In this document: positions 17,346 to 25,414 of the stretch, piece after piece
How the letters are laid out: each line of letters opens with the position of its first letter
Numbering within the stretch: the stretch's first letter is position 1
NCBI GenBank assembly: GCA_035551675.1
Contig: DASZMV010000039.1
Location: 4,230 to 68,229, forward strand
Length of the DNA: 64,000 nucleotides
Direction: 5' to 3'
Source of the DNA: JAFECT01 sp035551675
Lineage (GTDB): Bacteria > Pseudomonadota > Alphaproteobacteria > Caulobacterales > Caulobacteraceae
The notes under the pieces: generated by a model
Database searches by the model: none
Seen by the model: only the letters and a program-made list of their open reading frames with translations
What the model was told of the DNA's origin: nothing
Made by a program: the position numbers and the translations under genes

Positions 17346-18335
17346 ATGACCGCGCATGATCCCGCCCTGCCCCGCAACGATTGGACGCTTGCCGAAATCG
17401 AGGCGCTGTTCGAGCTGCCGTTTACCGCGCTGATTTTCCGCGCCGCCCAGGTGCATCGCGCGTGGTTCGATCCGAGCGAAGTGCAGTTGTCGCAACTGCT
17501 GTCGGTGAAGACCGGCGGATGTTCGGAGAACTGCGGCTATTGCAGCCAGTCGGCGCACTTCGAGACCGGCCTGAAGGCGTCGAAGCTGATGGAGCCCGAT
17601 GAGGTGGTCGCGCAGGCGACCGCGGCAAAGGCCGGCGGCGCGCAGCGGTTCTGCATGGGCGCGGCGTGGCGCGAACTGAAGGATCGCGACCTGCCCAAAC
17701 TCGAGGCGATGATCTCAGGCGTGAAGGCGCTGGGTCTCGAGACCTGCGCCACGCTCGGCATGTTGAGCGGCGAGCAGGCGAAGGCGCTGAAGGCGGCGGG
17801 GCTCGATTACTACAACCACAACCTAGACACCGGTCCGGACTACTACAGGACCGTCGTCACCACGCGCACCTACCAGGACCGGCTCGATACGCTGGAGGCG
17901 GTGCGCGACGCAGGCATGTCGACCTGTTGCGGCGGCATTGTCGGCATGGGCGAGGCGCGAGCCGACCGCGCGGGCCTGCTGCACGCCCTGGCGACGCTGC
18001 CGGCGCATCCCGACAGCCTGCCGGTCAATGCGCTCGTGCCCATCGCCGGCACGCCGCTCGGCGACCAGGTCAGGCGCGAGGGCGAGATCGACGGGCTCGA
18101 GTTCGTGCGCACCGTCGCGGTCGCCCGTCTCGTCTGTCCCAAGGCCGTGGTGCGGCTGTCCGCCGGGCGTGAGAGCATGAGCCGCGAGTTGCAGGCCTTG
18201 TGCTTCCTCGCCGGCGCCAATTCGATCTTCGTCGGCGACCGTCTGCTGACCACGCCCAATCCCGAACTCGACGCCGACGCGAAACTGTTTGCGGATCTCG
18301 GTCTGAAGCCGATGGGCAGCGAGGCGCGCGCCTAG
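17346..18335 (+). CDS. bioB: Biotin synthase
   Basis: 329 residues of the radical SAM enzyme that inserts sulfur into dethiobiotin. The 4Fe-4S cysteines are Cys59, Cys63 and Cys66 in GGCSENCGYCSQS; YYNHNLDT and the sequence around TCCGGIVGMGE are family blocks. The length matches other BioB proteins. No other bio gene is nearby. The TAG stop (18333-18335) lies inside the terminal CTAG of an intergenic repeat. Confidence 0.97.
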   Translation: MTAHDPALPRNDWTLAEIEALFELPFTALIFRAAQVHRAWFDPSEVQLSQLLSVKTGGCSENCGYCSQSAHFETGLKASKLMEPDEVVAQATAAKAGGAQRFCMGAAWRELKDRDLPKLEAMISGVKALGLETCATLGMLSGEQAKALKAAGLDYYNHNLDTGPDYYRTVVTTRTYQDRLDTLEAVRDAGMSTCCGGIVGMGEARADRAGLLHALATLPAHPDSLPVNALVPIAGTPLGDQVRREGEIDGLEFVRTVAVARLVCPKAVVRLSAGRESMSRELQALCFLAGANSIFVGDRLLTTPNPELDADAKLFADLGLKPMGSEARA

Positions 18336-18437
18336 AGCGCTGTTCGCTCTGATTGAATCAGAGCGGCGCTCTGGATTGTTGCTTTGTCGCGGTTTCTGAC
18401 GGCGAACCGGTTTCCACTTCGCCGGAAACCGCTCTAG
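18332..18437. repeat. Alphaproteobacterial-type intergenic palindromic repeat
   Basis: A 106-nt element bounded by an exact 8-bp inverted repeat, CTAGAGCG (18332-18339) and CGCTCTAG (18430-18437). Inside are the hairpin GAGCG...CGCTC region at the left and an ACCGGTTTCCACTTCGCCGG segment at the right. The motif combination 'GGAAACCGCTCTAG' with 'GTCAGAAACCGCGACAAAGCAACAATC' segments is a familiar repeat of Rhizobiales and Caulobacterales. It separates two convergent genes, whose stop codons both fall in its terminal CTAGs. Confidence 0.75.
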
Positions 18438-18853
18438 CTCACATTTCCCTGCGCCGAAGCGCGTTCGTGCTGAATCATGCGGGTGATGCGCTCGGCCAGG
18501 GTGCGGCCGTTCACGGGCTTGGCCAGGAACTCGTTCACGCCGGCGTCGCGTGCGGCCATCACCTGTTTCATGTGCGCGTGACCGGTGACCATCAGGATCG
18601 GCGCGTGGGCCAGGCCGACGTCCTTCATCGCGCGCACCTCGCCCGCGAAACTGATGCCGTCGAGATGCGGCATGGCGAAGTCGGTGACGATGATGTCGGG
18701 GCGGAAGACCGGCACCGCCGCCAGCGCCTGGGCGCCGTCCGCGCATTCGCGGATCTCGTGAAAGCCGAACGCGCGCAAGAGCGCCGCCAGGATGCGGCGC
18801 ATGTTCTCGTGGTCGTCCACCACGAGGACGCGGATGTCTTTCAGATCGACCAC
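18434..18853 (-). CDS. CheY-like single-domain response regulator
   Basis: 139 residues consisting only of a receiver domain: acidic pair in RVLVVDDHEN, phospho-acceptor Asp58 in IIVTDFAMPHLDG, Thr in ILMVTGHA and Lys in FLAKPVNGRTL, then a short helix. No output domain. I prefer the GTG at 18853 (preceded by a GGGGG stretch) over the ATG at 18952, because the added 33 residues are basic and unconserved. Its kinase is not evident; partner genes are absent. Its stop is provided by the intergenic repeat shared with bioB. Confidence 0.85.
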   Translation of the reverse strand: MVDLKDIRVLVVDDHENMRRILAALLRAFGFHEIRECADGAQALAAVPVFRPDIIVTDFAMPHLDGISFAGEVRAMKDVGLAHAPILMVTGHAHMKQVMAARDAGVNEFLAKPVNGRTLAERITRMIQHERASAQGNVS

Positions 18854-19003
18854 CGAACCCCCGGGATGCGCCGTGCGAGTCTGCGGCCGAATCGGCTCGG
18901 TTGCAAAGAGCCGGAACGCGGTTCGGCGAGCGACTTTGCGCTCGCGGCGCATTGTTGTGTGACGTTTGATCGAATTTCTTAGGGGAACTTAACGCAGGTT
19001 AAA

Positions 19004-19282
19004 TCAGCGATCTTCCTCGAAGCGTCCGTCGACGAGTTCGGCCAGCGCCGCCACCGCGGCTTCGGCCTCGGCGCCCTCGGCGGTGATCTCGATGGAGGAG
19101 CCCGGTCCCGCGGCCAGCATCAACAGGCCCATGATCGAACGCGCGTCGACGCTCTGTCCCTCGCGGCTGACTTTGATTTCGGCGTCGAAAGCCGAGGCCA
19201 GTTTCACGAACTTCGCCGAAGCGCGCGCGTGCAGGCCGCGTTCGTTGCAGATCTCGACCGTCCGCGCGACGGTCACGCTCAC
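19004..19282 (-). CDS. HPr-family phosphocarrier protein
   Basis: 92 residues. The PEP-dependent phosphorylation site is His18 in NERGLHARASAKF; Ser49 in SIMGLLML occupies the place of the HprK-phosphorylated Ser46 of Gram-positive HPr. The protein is coupled by an ATGA overlap to the EIIA gene upstream, in the order chvI-chvG-hprK-EIIA-HPr that is conserved in alphaproteobacteria. It presumably acts as a regulatory, not sugar-transporting, phosphocarrier, receiving phosphate from an enzyme I encoded elsewhere. Confidence 0.93.
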   Translation of the reverse strand: MSVTVARTVEICNERGLHARASAKFVKLASAFDAEIKVSREGQSVDARSIMGLLMLAAGPGSSIEITAEGAEAEAAVAALAELVDGRFEEDR

Positions 19283-19683
19283 TTTTCCCCGGTAAGCACG
19301 TAGGAGGCGACGGAGATGTATTTGCGGCCGGCCTCCTGGGCGTGATGCACACAGGCCTGCAGGCTTTCCTTGTGCCGAACGCTCGCGAGCTTGATCAGCA
19401 TCGGCAGGTTCAACCCGGCGATCACCTCCGCCCCGGTCTGTTCCATCACCGAGATGGCGAGGTTCGACGGCGTGCCGCCGAACATGTCGGTTAGCAGGAT
19501 AACGCCCTCGCCTTCATCGACCGCGGAGGCGGCGTCCAGGATGTCCCGGCGCCTTCGCTCCATGTCGTCCTCCGCCCCGATGCAGATGGCCGCGACTCCC
19601 TTCTGGGGGCCGACCACGTGCTCCATGGCGGAGATGAATTCAGCTGCGAGCCGACCGTGGGTGACGATCACGAGCCCGATCAT
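19279..19683 (-). CDS. PTS EIIA component, mannose/sorbose family
   Basis: 134 residues of the EIIA-Man fold. The phosphorylated histidine is His9 in LVIVTHGRLA, and LLTDMFGGTPSNLA is the family's second signature. No EIIB, IIC or IID gene is present, so this is the regulatory type found in alphaproteobacteria, where phosphorylation of this EIIA reports PTS state. It overlaps the HPr start by ATGA and lies 62 nt after hprK. Confidence 0.93.
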   Translation of the reverse strand: MIGLVIVTHGRLAAEFISAMEHVVGPQKGVAAICIGAEDDMERRRRDILDAASAVDEGEGVILLTDMFGGTPSNLAISVMEQTGAEVIAGLNLPMLIKLASVRHKESLQACVHHAQEAGRKYISVASYVLTGEK

Positions 19684-19745
19684 CCATAAGCCTCTTCGAT
19701 GCCCCTCGCCGCGGCCCGTTAGATCAGGGGCTCTTTGCGACGGAG

Positions 19746-20192
19746 CTAGATAGGCCGAACCGAGGCCGGCTCCAAGCTCCGTGTGGCCAGGGCATGGTGA
19801 AGCTTGGCCAGGGCCGAGGTCTCCAGGGCGTGGAGGCGGACGGCGGGAAGCCCAATCCCTTCAAGGGTCATGACCTCGTGGTCGGGCAGGCGTTCGAGGT
19901 CTGCGGCCTGGCAGGTGGCGGCCAGCGCGACCTTAGCGACACAAAGCCGCGGCGCGTGAAGGATGCCTAAGCCCCGCGCCTCGAGGCGGTCGGCGATGGA
20001 GTCGGGCGCGCGCGCCCACAACGCTCCCGCCGAGGCCCAGACCACAGTGTAGTCATCCGAGATCAACCGCCAGCCGGCGTCGAGCGCGCGCAGCGCCAAG
20101 TCGCTCTTGCCCGACCCCGATTGGCCGAACAGCAGCACCGCCAGCCAGTCGCGTTCCAGGCGGCGCGCGATTGACGTGGCGTGGACGATCAT
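19746..20192 (-). CDS. hprK: HPr kinase/phosphorylase, short alphaproteobacterial form
   Basis: 148 residues; only the C-terminal kinase domain of the 310-residue Gram-positive enzyme. Walker A is GQSGSGKSDLALR (residues 23-35); WRLISDDYTVV corresponds to the LxADD region. It should phosphorylate Ser49 of the HPr encoded two genes downstream. The start overlaps the stop of the sensor kinase gene by ATGA, so it is coupled to the ChvG/ChvI system. Confidence 0.93.
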   Translation of the reverse strand: MIVHATSIARRLERDWLAVLLFGQSGSGKSDLALRALDAGWRLISDDYTVVWASAGALWARAPDSIADRLEARGLGILHAPRLCVAKVALAATCQAADLERLPDHEVMTLEGIGLPAVRLHALETSALAKLHHALATRSLEPASVRPI

Positions 20193-21811
20193 GCGCGGGC
20201 GACGGCGTCGGGCAGGGCGACGATGAAGCGGGCGCCCAACGTCTTGCCCTGGGCGTCGCGGCGGTTCTCGGCCCAGATGCGGCCGCCGTGGGCGAGAACG
20301 ATCTGGCGCGCGATGGAAAGCCCCAGGCCCGAGTTGCCGCCGAAGGCCTGTCCCTTCGGTCGCGACGTGTAGAAGCGATCGAAGATGGTCTCGAGATTCT
20401 CGTCGGGAATGCCCGGCCCGTCGTCGTCGACGGCGATGGTGATCGGACGCGCGGCTTCGGCGGCGTTGCGGAAAACGGAGACGCGCACCTCGCCGCCCGC
20501 GGCGCTGAACGACTTGGCGTTGTCGATCAGGTTGCGGAACACCTGGCCGAACGGGCCTTCACGACCGGAGACGTAGAGGGCGCGTCCGGGCTCGGCGGCC
20601 AGGCGCACATGCGGCTCGCCCTCGCGCGTGCTCGCTTCATAGAGGCCGGTGATTTCCAGCAGCAGGCGCGAGACGTCGAAAGGCCGCGGCGCTTCACGCG
20701 ACAGCTCGGCGTCCAGGCGCGAGGCGTTGGAGATGTCGGTGATCAGGCGATCCATCCGCCGCACGTCCTGCTTCAACAACGCCATCAGGCGCGCCTTGGC
20801 CTTTTCGTCGTGAACAAGTTCGAGCGTCTCGACCGCCGAGCGCACCGAGGTCAGCGGGTTCTTGATCTCGTGCGATACGTCGGCGGCGAAGCGTTCGATG
20901 GCGTCCATGCGGTTAGACAGGGTGTCGGTCATGGTCTCGAGCGACCGGGCCAGGTCGGCGAGCTCGTCGTTGCGTTCCTCCAGGTCGGGCAGCGAAATCG
21001 CGCGCGCCTGCGACAGCCGCACCTGATCGGCCGCCGCCGACAGACGCGTGATCGGCCGCACCACGATGAAGTGCAGCAGCACCGACGACAGGATGCTGGC
21101 CGCGAACGCCACCAGGATGAAGGGCGCCAGCGCGCGCCGCTGGGCCCAGAGAATCTGGTCCACGTCGCCGGCTTCGAGCACCAGAACGCCGACCACGCGC
21201 TTCACCCGCGACACCGGAATGGCCACCGAGACCACGCGCTCGCCCGACTCGGTGCGGCGCATCTCGTGCACCGGGATGCCCTTCAGCGCGTCGTGGACTT
21301 CCTTATCGAGGCTTTCGCGGGCCTGCCTTTGCCGACGTTCGGCGCCGACGCGATCGGGCGGCGGCGGCGGGGGCACGCCGCGGGCGCGGGCGGGCGGCAG
21401 TCGCGATTGATCCACCGCGTCGGAGACCAGATAGCTGTCGGCGATCAGATTGCCGTCGATGTCGTAGAGCCGCGCGCGCTGGCCGCGCGGCACGAAGGTC
21501 TTCTGGAACGCCAGCAGCGCGCCTTCGGGTTCGAGCGCGGGCGACGGTTCGCCGCGCGTGGACAGTTCGGCGATGACGTTGGCGATTAGTTCGCCCTGGG
21601 TGGTCAAGGCGTCGACCCGCGACTGGATCAGACCGCGGCTGATCTCGTTCAGCACCAGCGCGCCGACGACCAGGATCAACAGGCCGACGAAGTTGACGAT
21701 GACGATGGCGCGGCCGAGTCGCGAGCTTCCGAACGGCCACACGCGCCGCACGGGCCGCTTCCCCGCCGCCTCGCCCTGATCAGCTTTCGCGGTAGCGATA
21801 GCCGACGCCAT
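20189..21811 (-). CDS. chvG: Sensor histidine kinase, ChvG/ExoS family
   Basis: 540 residues. Membrane helices at about 34-54 and 229-250 enclose a periplasmic sensor (stimulus-sensing) domain with a proline-rich loop near 148. HAMP follows (VRPITRLSAAADQVR), then HisKA with His314 in FAADVSHEIKNPL, then the N, G1 (DDGPGIP) and G2 (GNSGLGLSI) boxes of HATPase_c. ChvG responds to acid or envelope stress in related bacteria. The annotated ATG at 21811 overlaps chvI by 32 nt, so the true start may be a few codons downstream. Confidence 0.93.
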   Translation of the reverse strand: MASAIATAKADQGEAAGKRPVRRVWPFGSSRLGRAIVIVNFVGLLILVVGALVLNEISRGLIQSRVDALTTQGELIANVIAELSTRGEPSPALEPEGALLAFQKTFVPRGQRARLYDIDGNLIADSYLVSDAVDQSRLPPARARGVPPPPPPDRVGAERRQRQARESLDKEVHDALKGIPVHEMRRTESGERVVSVAIPVSRVKRVVGVLVLEAGDVDQILWAQRRALAPFILVAFAASILSSVLLHFIVVRPITRLSAAADQVRLSQARAISLPDLEERNDELADLARSLETMTDTLSNRMDAIERFAADVSHEIKNPLTSVRSAVETLELVHDEKAKARLMALLKQDVRRMDRLITDISNASRLDAELSREAPRPFDVSRLLLEITGLYEASTREGEPHVRLAAEPGRALYVSGREGPFGQVFRNLIDNAKSFSAAGGEVRVSVFRNAAEAARPITIAVDDDGPGIPDENLETIFDRFYTSRPKGQAFGGNSGLGLSIARQIVLAHGGRIWAENRRDAQGKTLGARFIVALPDAVARA

Positions 21812-22490
21812 AGAGGGTTTCGATCGCGTCGAATTCCGGATCGACCTGCCGGAACTTCTTGCGCATGCGTTTGATGTGGCTGTCGATGGTGCGGTCGTCG
21901 ACGTAGACCTGGTCGTCGTAGGCCGCGTCCATCAGGTTGTCGCGGCTCTTCACGAAACCCGGCCGCTGGGCCAGCGCCTGCAGCAGCAGGAATTCGGTGA
22001 CGGTGAGTTTCACCGGCTTGCCCTCCCACATGCAGTCATGGCGAGCGGGGTCGAGGGTGAGCTTGCCGCGCTTCAGCGCCTTGGACGGCGAGCCGTCGGG
22101 GTTCACCGGCTCGGGCTCACCGGTCTCGACGCCGGCGCGACGCAGCACCGCCTTCACCCGCTCCATCAGGAGACGCTGGGAGAACGGCTTGTGCATGTAG
22201 TCGTCGGCGCCGAGATTGAAGCCGAGGATCTCGTCGATCTCCTCGTCCTTCGAGGTCAGCATGATCACCGGCATGTTGGAGGTCTGGCGCAGGCGCCGCA
22301 GCACCTCCATCCCGTCCATGCGCGGCATCTTCACGTCCAGGATCACGAGGTCCGGCGGGTCGCTCTCCAGCGCCTGCAGCCCCGTGGCGCCGTCGTAATA
22401 GGCCTTGACGTCGTGACCCAGGCTTTCGAGCGCCATCGAGACGGAGGTCACGATGTTCTCGTCGTCATCGACCAGGGTGATTTGAGCCAT
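21780..22490 (-). CDS. chvI: Response regulator, ChvI family (OmpR type)
   Basis: 236 residues: receiver domain with phospho-acceptor Asp52 (LVILDVKMPRMDG) and switch Lys in YMHKPF, then a winged-helix DNA-binding domain (LTVTEFLLLQALAQRPG … DDRTIDSHIKRMRKKF). First gene of the chvI-chvG-hprK-EIIA-HPr cluster; in rhizobia ChvI controls envelope, exopolysaccharide and acid-response genes. Here the regulon is unknown. Confidence 0.95.
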   Translation of the reverse strand: MAQITLVDDDENIVTSVSMALESLGHDVKAYYDGATGLQALESDPPDLVILDVKMPRMDGMEVLRRLRQTSNMPVIMLTSKDEEIDEILGFNLGADDYMHKPFSQRLLMERVKAVLRRAGVETGEPEPVNPDGSPSKALKRGKLTLDPARHDCMWEGKPVKLTVTEFLLLQALAQRPGFVKSRDNLMDAAYDDQVYVDDRTIDSHIKRMRKKFRQVDPEFDAIETLYGVGYRYRES

Positions 22491-22794
22491 GTCGTCTCCG
22501 CGGGCGGTATCGCCAAAGTCGCGAAACTAGGGAGCAATCCGCCAAAGTTTAAGCCGTTTTGCGGCCAGATTGCGCTCAAGCTTGCCAGCCGCGGCGTTCC
22601 GGCCGTCCAGGCCCTCGTCCGGGGTCTAAACGCGGGCCCGCCGCAAAGCAAACGCCTGAGCCGGGTCCCAAGTCCCAAGCCCAGTCGCAGGGCCCCGGCC
22701 CAGAGCCTTGGCCCCTAACCCCGGCTTAAGCCTATTCGTTCACCCTGCCCTGTCGTTGGGGAGTCCTGGGAGTAAGTCCTGGGGAAGGGCGTTC
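22491..22794. other. 304-nt divergent intergenic region
   Basis: Lies between the divergent chvI gene and the unknown gene at 22795. It has no convincing reading frame and no strong repeat; the sequence is GC-rich with an AAGTTTAAGCC stretch near 22545. Promoters for both directions should be here but none is clear. Confidence 0.5.
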
Positions 22795-24507
22795 ATGGGG
22801 CAGGTCCACTACGAGGTCTTCGTGCGCAAGGCGCCGATGGCGCCCTGGCGGCTGGAGCTCGCCACCGAGGACCGCGCCCAGGCCATGACCCTGGCCGAGG
22901 ACATCATGGAGGATAAGCGCGCCGCCGCCGTGCGCGTGACCAAGGAGACCCTGGACGACGAGACCATGGAGTTCCGTTCGGTCACCCTGATCACCCGGGG
23001 GGCGGCGGAGGAGCCCAAGACCAAGCCGGCCCGGGACCCGGCGGCGGGGCCCACCTGCAACGGTCCGGCGGATCTCTACCTGCCGCCGGCGCGCGAGACG
23101 ATCCAGAAGGTGCTGGACGACTGGCTGCGGCGCCAGCGCGTCACCCCCTTCGAGCTGCTGCACCGGCCCGACCTCGCGGAGAAGCTCGAAGCGGCGGGCA
23201 TGGAGATGCAGCACGCCATCCAGAAGGTCTCGGTCCCCGAAAGCCAGATCACCGGCCAGCCGGTGCACGAGATCATCCGCAGCTATCAGCGTCTGACCGA
23301 GCAGGCCTTCGAACGCCTGATCAAGGCCGGCCGCAAAGGTCTGTTCCCCGAGGTGACGCCGCAGACCATCGCGACCGTCGCGGAAAAACTCGCCGGCAAT
23401 CCCGATCGCGCCTTCCTGCTCGGCGGCGGGGTCGCGGCCCATATCGCGCCCGCCGCGACCTGGAGCGAAAAGGTCGACCGGCTGCTCGACCTGGTCGACG
23501 GCGCGCCGGAGGAGTTGAAGAGCCGCGCGCTGGTGCATGTGGTGGTCGAACAGCCCCTGTCGGAGATCGTCGCCTCGCGCGCCGGTCTGCAGGACCTGAT
23601 CGGCGGCGAGACGCTGGACCTCGGCGGCGCGCTGGCGGCGCTGGTGCGCATCGCGGCGCCCAGCGAGGTCGCGGCGCTGATCCGGATGGAGGCGGGGCTG
23701 GTAGGACAGATTCCGCCGCTCGAAGGCGCGGCCGTGCGGCTGGGCAAACACATGGACGCGGGCGCGTTCAAGGTGCTCGGCACCGTGCTGGCGCGGCGCG
23801 TGATCAACGAGTTGACGGGCCCCCGGCGTCTGCGTCCCTCCGACGCCAAGGCCGAGATCGATCTGTTGCGCGCGCTCGCCATGGCGCTGACCGCGTCGGC
23901 CGGGCGGCTGCTGTCGCTGGAGGAGGTGCAGGACGCCTTCGTGCGCCGCTCCAAGGCGATCGTGAACGCGGACTTCGTGGAGGCCTATCTGGGTCACGAC
24001 GACGCGGCCTCGGTCGAGGCGATGGCGCTGGTAAAACTGTGCGAGAACCTCGCGGGCGCGGCGAACAAGCGGCTCGGCGCGCGCTGGCTGATGGGCTGTA
24101 TCGAGGCGCTGCGTTTCGAGACGGAGTTCCGCAAAGGGTCGGAGCCCGCGATGACGCGGCTGGCCAGCCTCGCGGCGCTGCAGCGCGCGGTGTTCCACGC
24201 CGACCTGCCGGAAAAGGAAACCCGCGACATCACCGTCAAACTGGGCGAGATCGGCGGCGACGTGGAAAGCGACGTGCGCATCTGTGCGCAACTGGTCAAG
24301 GCGCCGGTGGGCGCGGTGCAGAAGCTCTCGGCGTTGCTGCGGTTGGCCTGCGGCGAAGCGGCGCCGCTCGGACCAGCAGCGGATCGCGCCAAACAAGAGG
24401 TGCTGCGCCTGATCCGCGCGCCGGAGGTGCGCAAGGAGCTGGCCGAGTCGCCGGAAGCGGCGGCGAAGGTGATGCCGCTGGTGCAACAGCTGATGGCGGC
24501 GGCCTGA
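22795..24507 (+). CDS. Large unknown helical protein
   Basis: 570 residues, ATG at 22795 preceded by GGGGAAGGG; an in-frame start at 22708 would add an unconserved leader. Residues 1-75 look like a small alpha/beta domain (YEVFVRKAPMAPWRLELATEDRAQAMTLAEDIM); after an Ala/Pro linker the remaining 450 residues are mostly helical, Ala/Leu-rich, HEAT-like in texture, with no membrane segment or catalytic motif. Similar proteins seem confined to Caulobacterales (recollection, unverified). It stands alone, divergent from chvI. Confidence 0.7.
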   Translation: MGQVHYEVFVRKAPMAPWRLELATEDRAQAMTLAEDIMEDKRAAAVRVTKETLDDETMEFRSVTLITRGAAEEPKTKPARDPAAGPTCNGPADLYLPPARETIQKVLDDWLRRQRVTPFELLHRPDLAEKLEAAGMEMQHAIQKVSVPESQITGQPVHEIIRSYQRLTEQAFERLIKAGRKGLFPEVTPQTIATVAEKLAGNPDRAFLLGGGVAAHIAPAATWSEKVDRLLDLVDGAPEELKSRALVHVVVEQPLSEIVASRAGLQDLIGGETLDLGGALAALVRIAAPSEVAALIRMEAGLVGQIPPLEGAAVRLGKHMDAGAFKVLGTVLARRVINELTGPRRLRPSDAKAEIDLLRALAMALTASAGRLLSLEEVQDAFVRRSKAIVNADFVEAYLGHDDAASVEAMALVKLCENLAGAANKRLGARWLMGCIEALRFETEFRKGSEPAMTRLASLAALQRAVFHADLPEKETRDITVKLGEIGGDVESDVRICAQLVKAPVGAVQKLSALLRLACGEAAPLGPAADRAKQEVLRLIRAPEVRKELAESPEAAAKVMPLVQQLMAAA

Positions 24508-24551
24508 CCTCTCCTCGCCGGATCGGCAGCGAACGCGAGGCGGAAGGCGCC

Positions 24552-25190
24552 TTACACGCGCGGTGGTTTTGCCTTGCCGGTCGCGCGCTCGCTTTCCAAG
24601 CCGAGCCGAATGAGGTCAAGGATGCGGAACTGATCGGCGTTTCGCTTCTTCAGGTCCTCCACTGAAAAGACGTCGCGGCCCAGGAGCCGGGCGAAGAGGG
24701 GCGCCGCCAGCAGCAAGCCGAGTTTCGTCGAGACGGCAGGCGTCGGATCTTCCAGCCAGGTTTCATCCGGAAAGCGCTCCCGCAGGGCGGCGGCCGCGTC
24801 CTGAGGCTCCTCGGCAAGAAGACGGGCGACAAAGTCGACCGCCATCGGCCGTTCCTCGACGATTGCGCGCCGCAGATAGGCCGTTACGTCCGCGAGCGTG
24901 AGAGCGCCTGTCTCGTGGACATCGATCAGATGAAAGACGTCCTCCACCGTACGTATCCGCGCGGATGCGGCGACACGATCCAGATAACCCCGCATCACCG
25001 TCTCTTCGACGGCGCGGCGAAGGCCTTCCTTCGATCCGAAATAGAAGCGGATCAGCCCTCTGGATACGCCGGCCGATTCCGCGAGCGCGCTCACCGATGT
25101 TGCGCCGAACCCGTCCCGGGCGAACAGGCGCACGCCCGCTGTGATCAGTCGTTCGCGTCCATTCGGCGAAGCGTCGGGTTCTGAACTCAT
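24552..25190 (-). CDS. TetR/AcrR-family transcriptional regulator
   Basis: 212 residues. The start at 25190 is preceded by GGAGGAG; an earlier in-frame start at 25259 is less likely. The N-terminal helix-turn-helix is typical (LFARDGFGATSVSALAESAGVSRGLIRFYFGSKEGL). The C-terminal ligand-binding domain is unassigned. It is divergent from the TonB-dependent receptor gene, which it probably represses; an imperfect dyad at 25318 lies between them. Confidence 0.9.
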   Translation of the reverse strand: MSSEPDASPNGRERLITAGVRLFARDGFGATSVSALAESAGVSRGLIRFYFGSKEGLRRAVEETVMRGYLDRVAASARIRTVEDVFHLIDVHETGALTLADVTAYLRRAIVEERPMAVDFVARLLAEEPQDAAAALRERFPDETWLEDPTPAVSTKLGLLLAAPLFARLLGRDVFSVEDLKKRNADQFRILDLIRLGLESERATGKAKPPRV

Positions 25191-25317
25191 GGCTCCTCCG
25201 GGTGCGGAACCGCTACGCACAGACAGGCCGCCAGCGCCAGGATGATCGTCGCGAGCCACGCCCGCGGGACGGGAGGATCGTCAGCGGAAAGTGCGATTGC
25301 AGGACTCCCACGGGATC

Positions 25318-25331
25318 TATATGATCGTATA
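25318..25331. promoter_or_regulatory. Candidate TetR operator / receptor promoter
   Basis: TATATGATCGTATA is a 14-bp dyad with one mismatched pair, in the otherwise GC-rich region between the TetR gene and the receptor gene, 84 nt before the receptor ATG. Its TATA ends could also serve as a -10. Location and symmetry are the only evidence. Confidence 0.3.
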
Positions 25332-25414
25332 GGTAACCCGCGAGCCCTTTACCCGCAAGCCTGCGCAGGCGGCTGGGAAGGTCGATCTCAGTGGGGCGAT
25401 TGGGGAGATCACAG

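Noticed and set aside
14614..17349. A 911-codon open frame on the plus strand opposite ahcY and kynU
   Set aside because: High-GC DNA leaves long antisense frames; the opposite strand encodes two complete enzymes, and the antisense protein has no domain.
18989..19002. TTAA-CGCAGG-TTAA as a CtrA site
   Set aside because: The spacer is six, not seven; similar AT half-sites arise by chance and no cell-cycle gene follows.
24552..25259. TetR start at 25259
   Set aside because: The ATG at 25190 has GGAGGAG in front and gives the usual HTH spacing.
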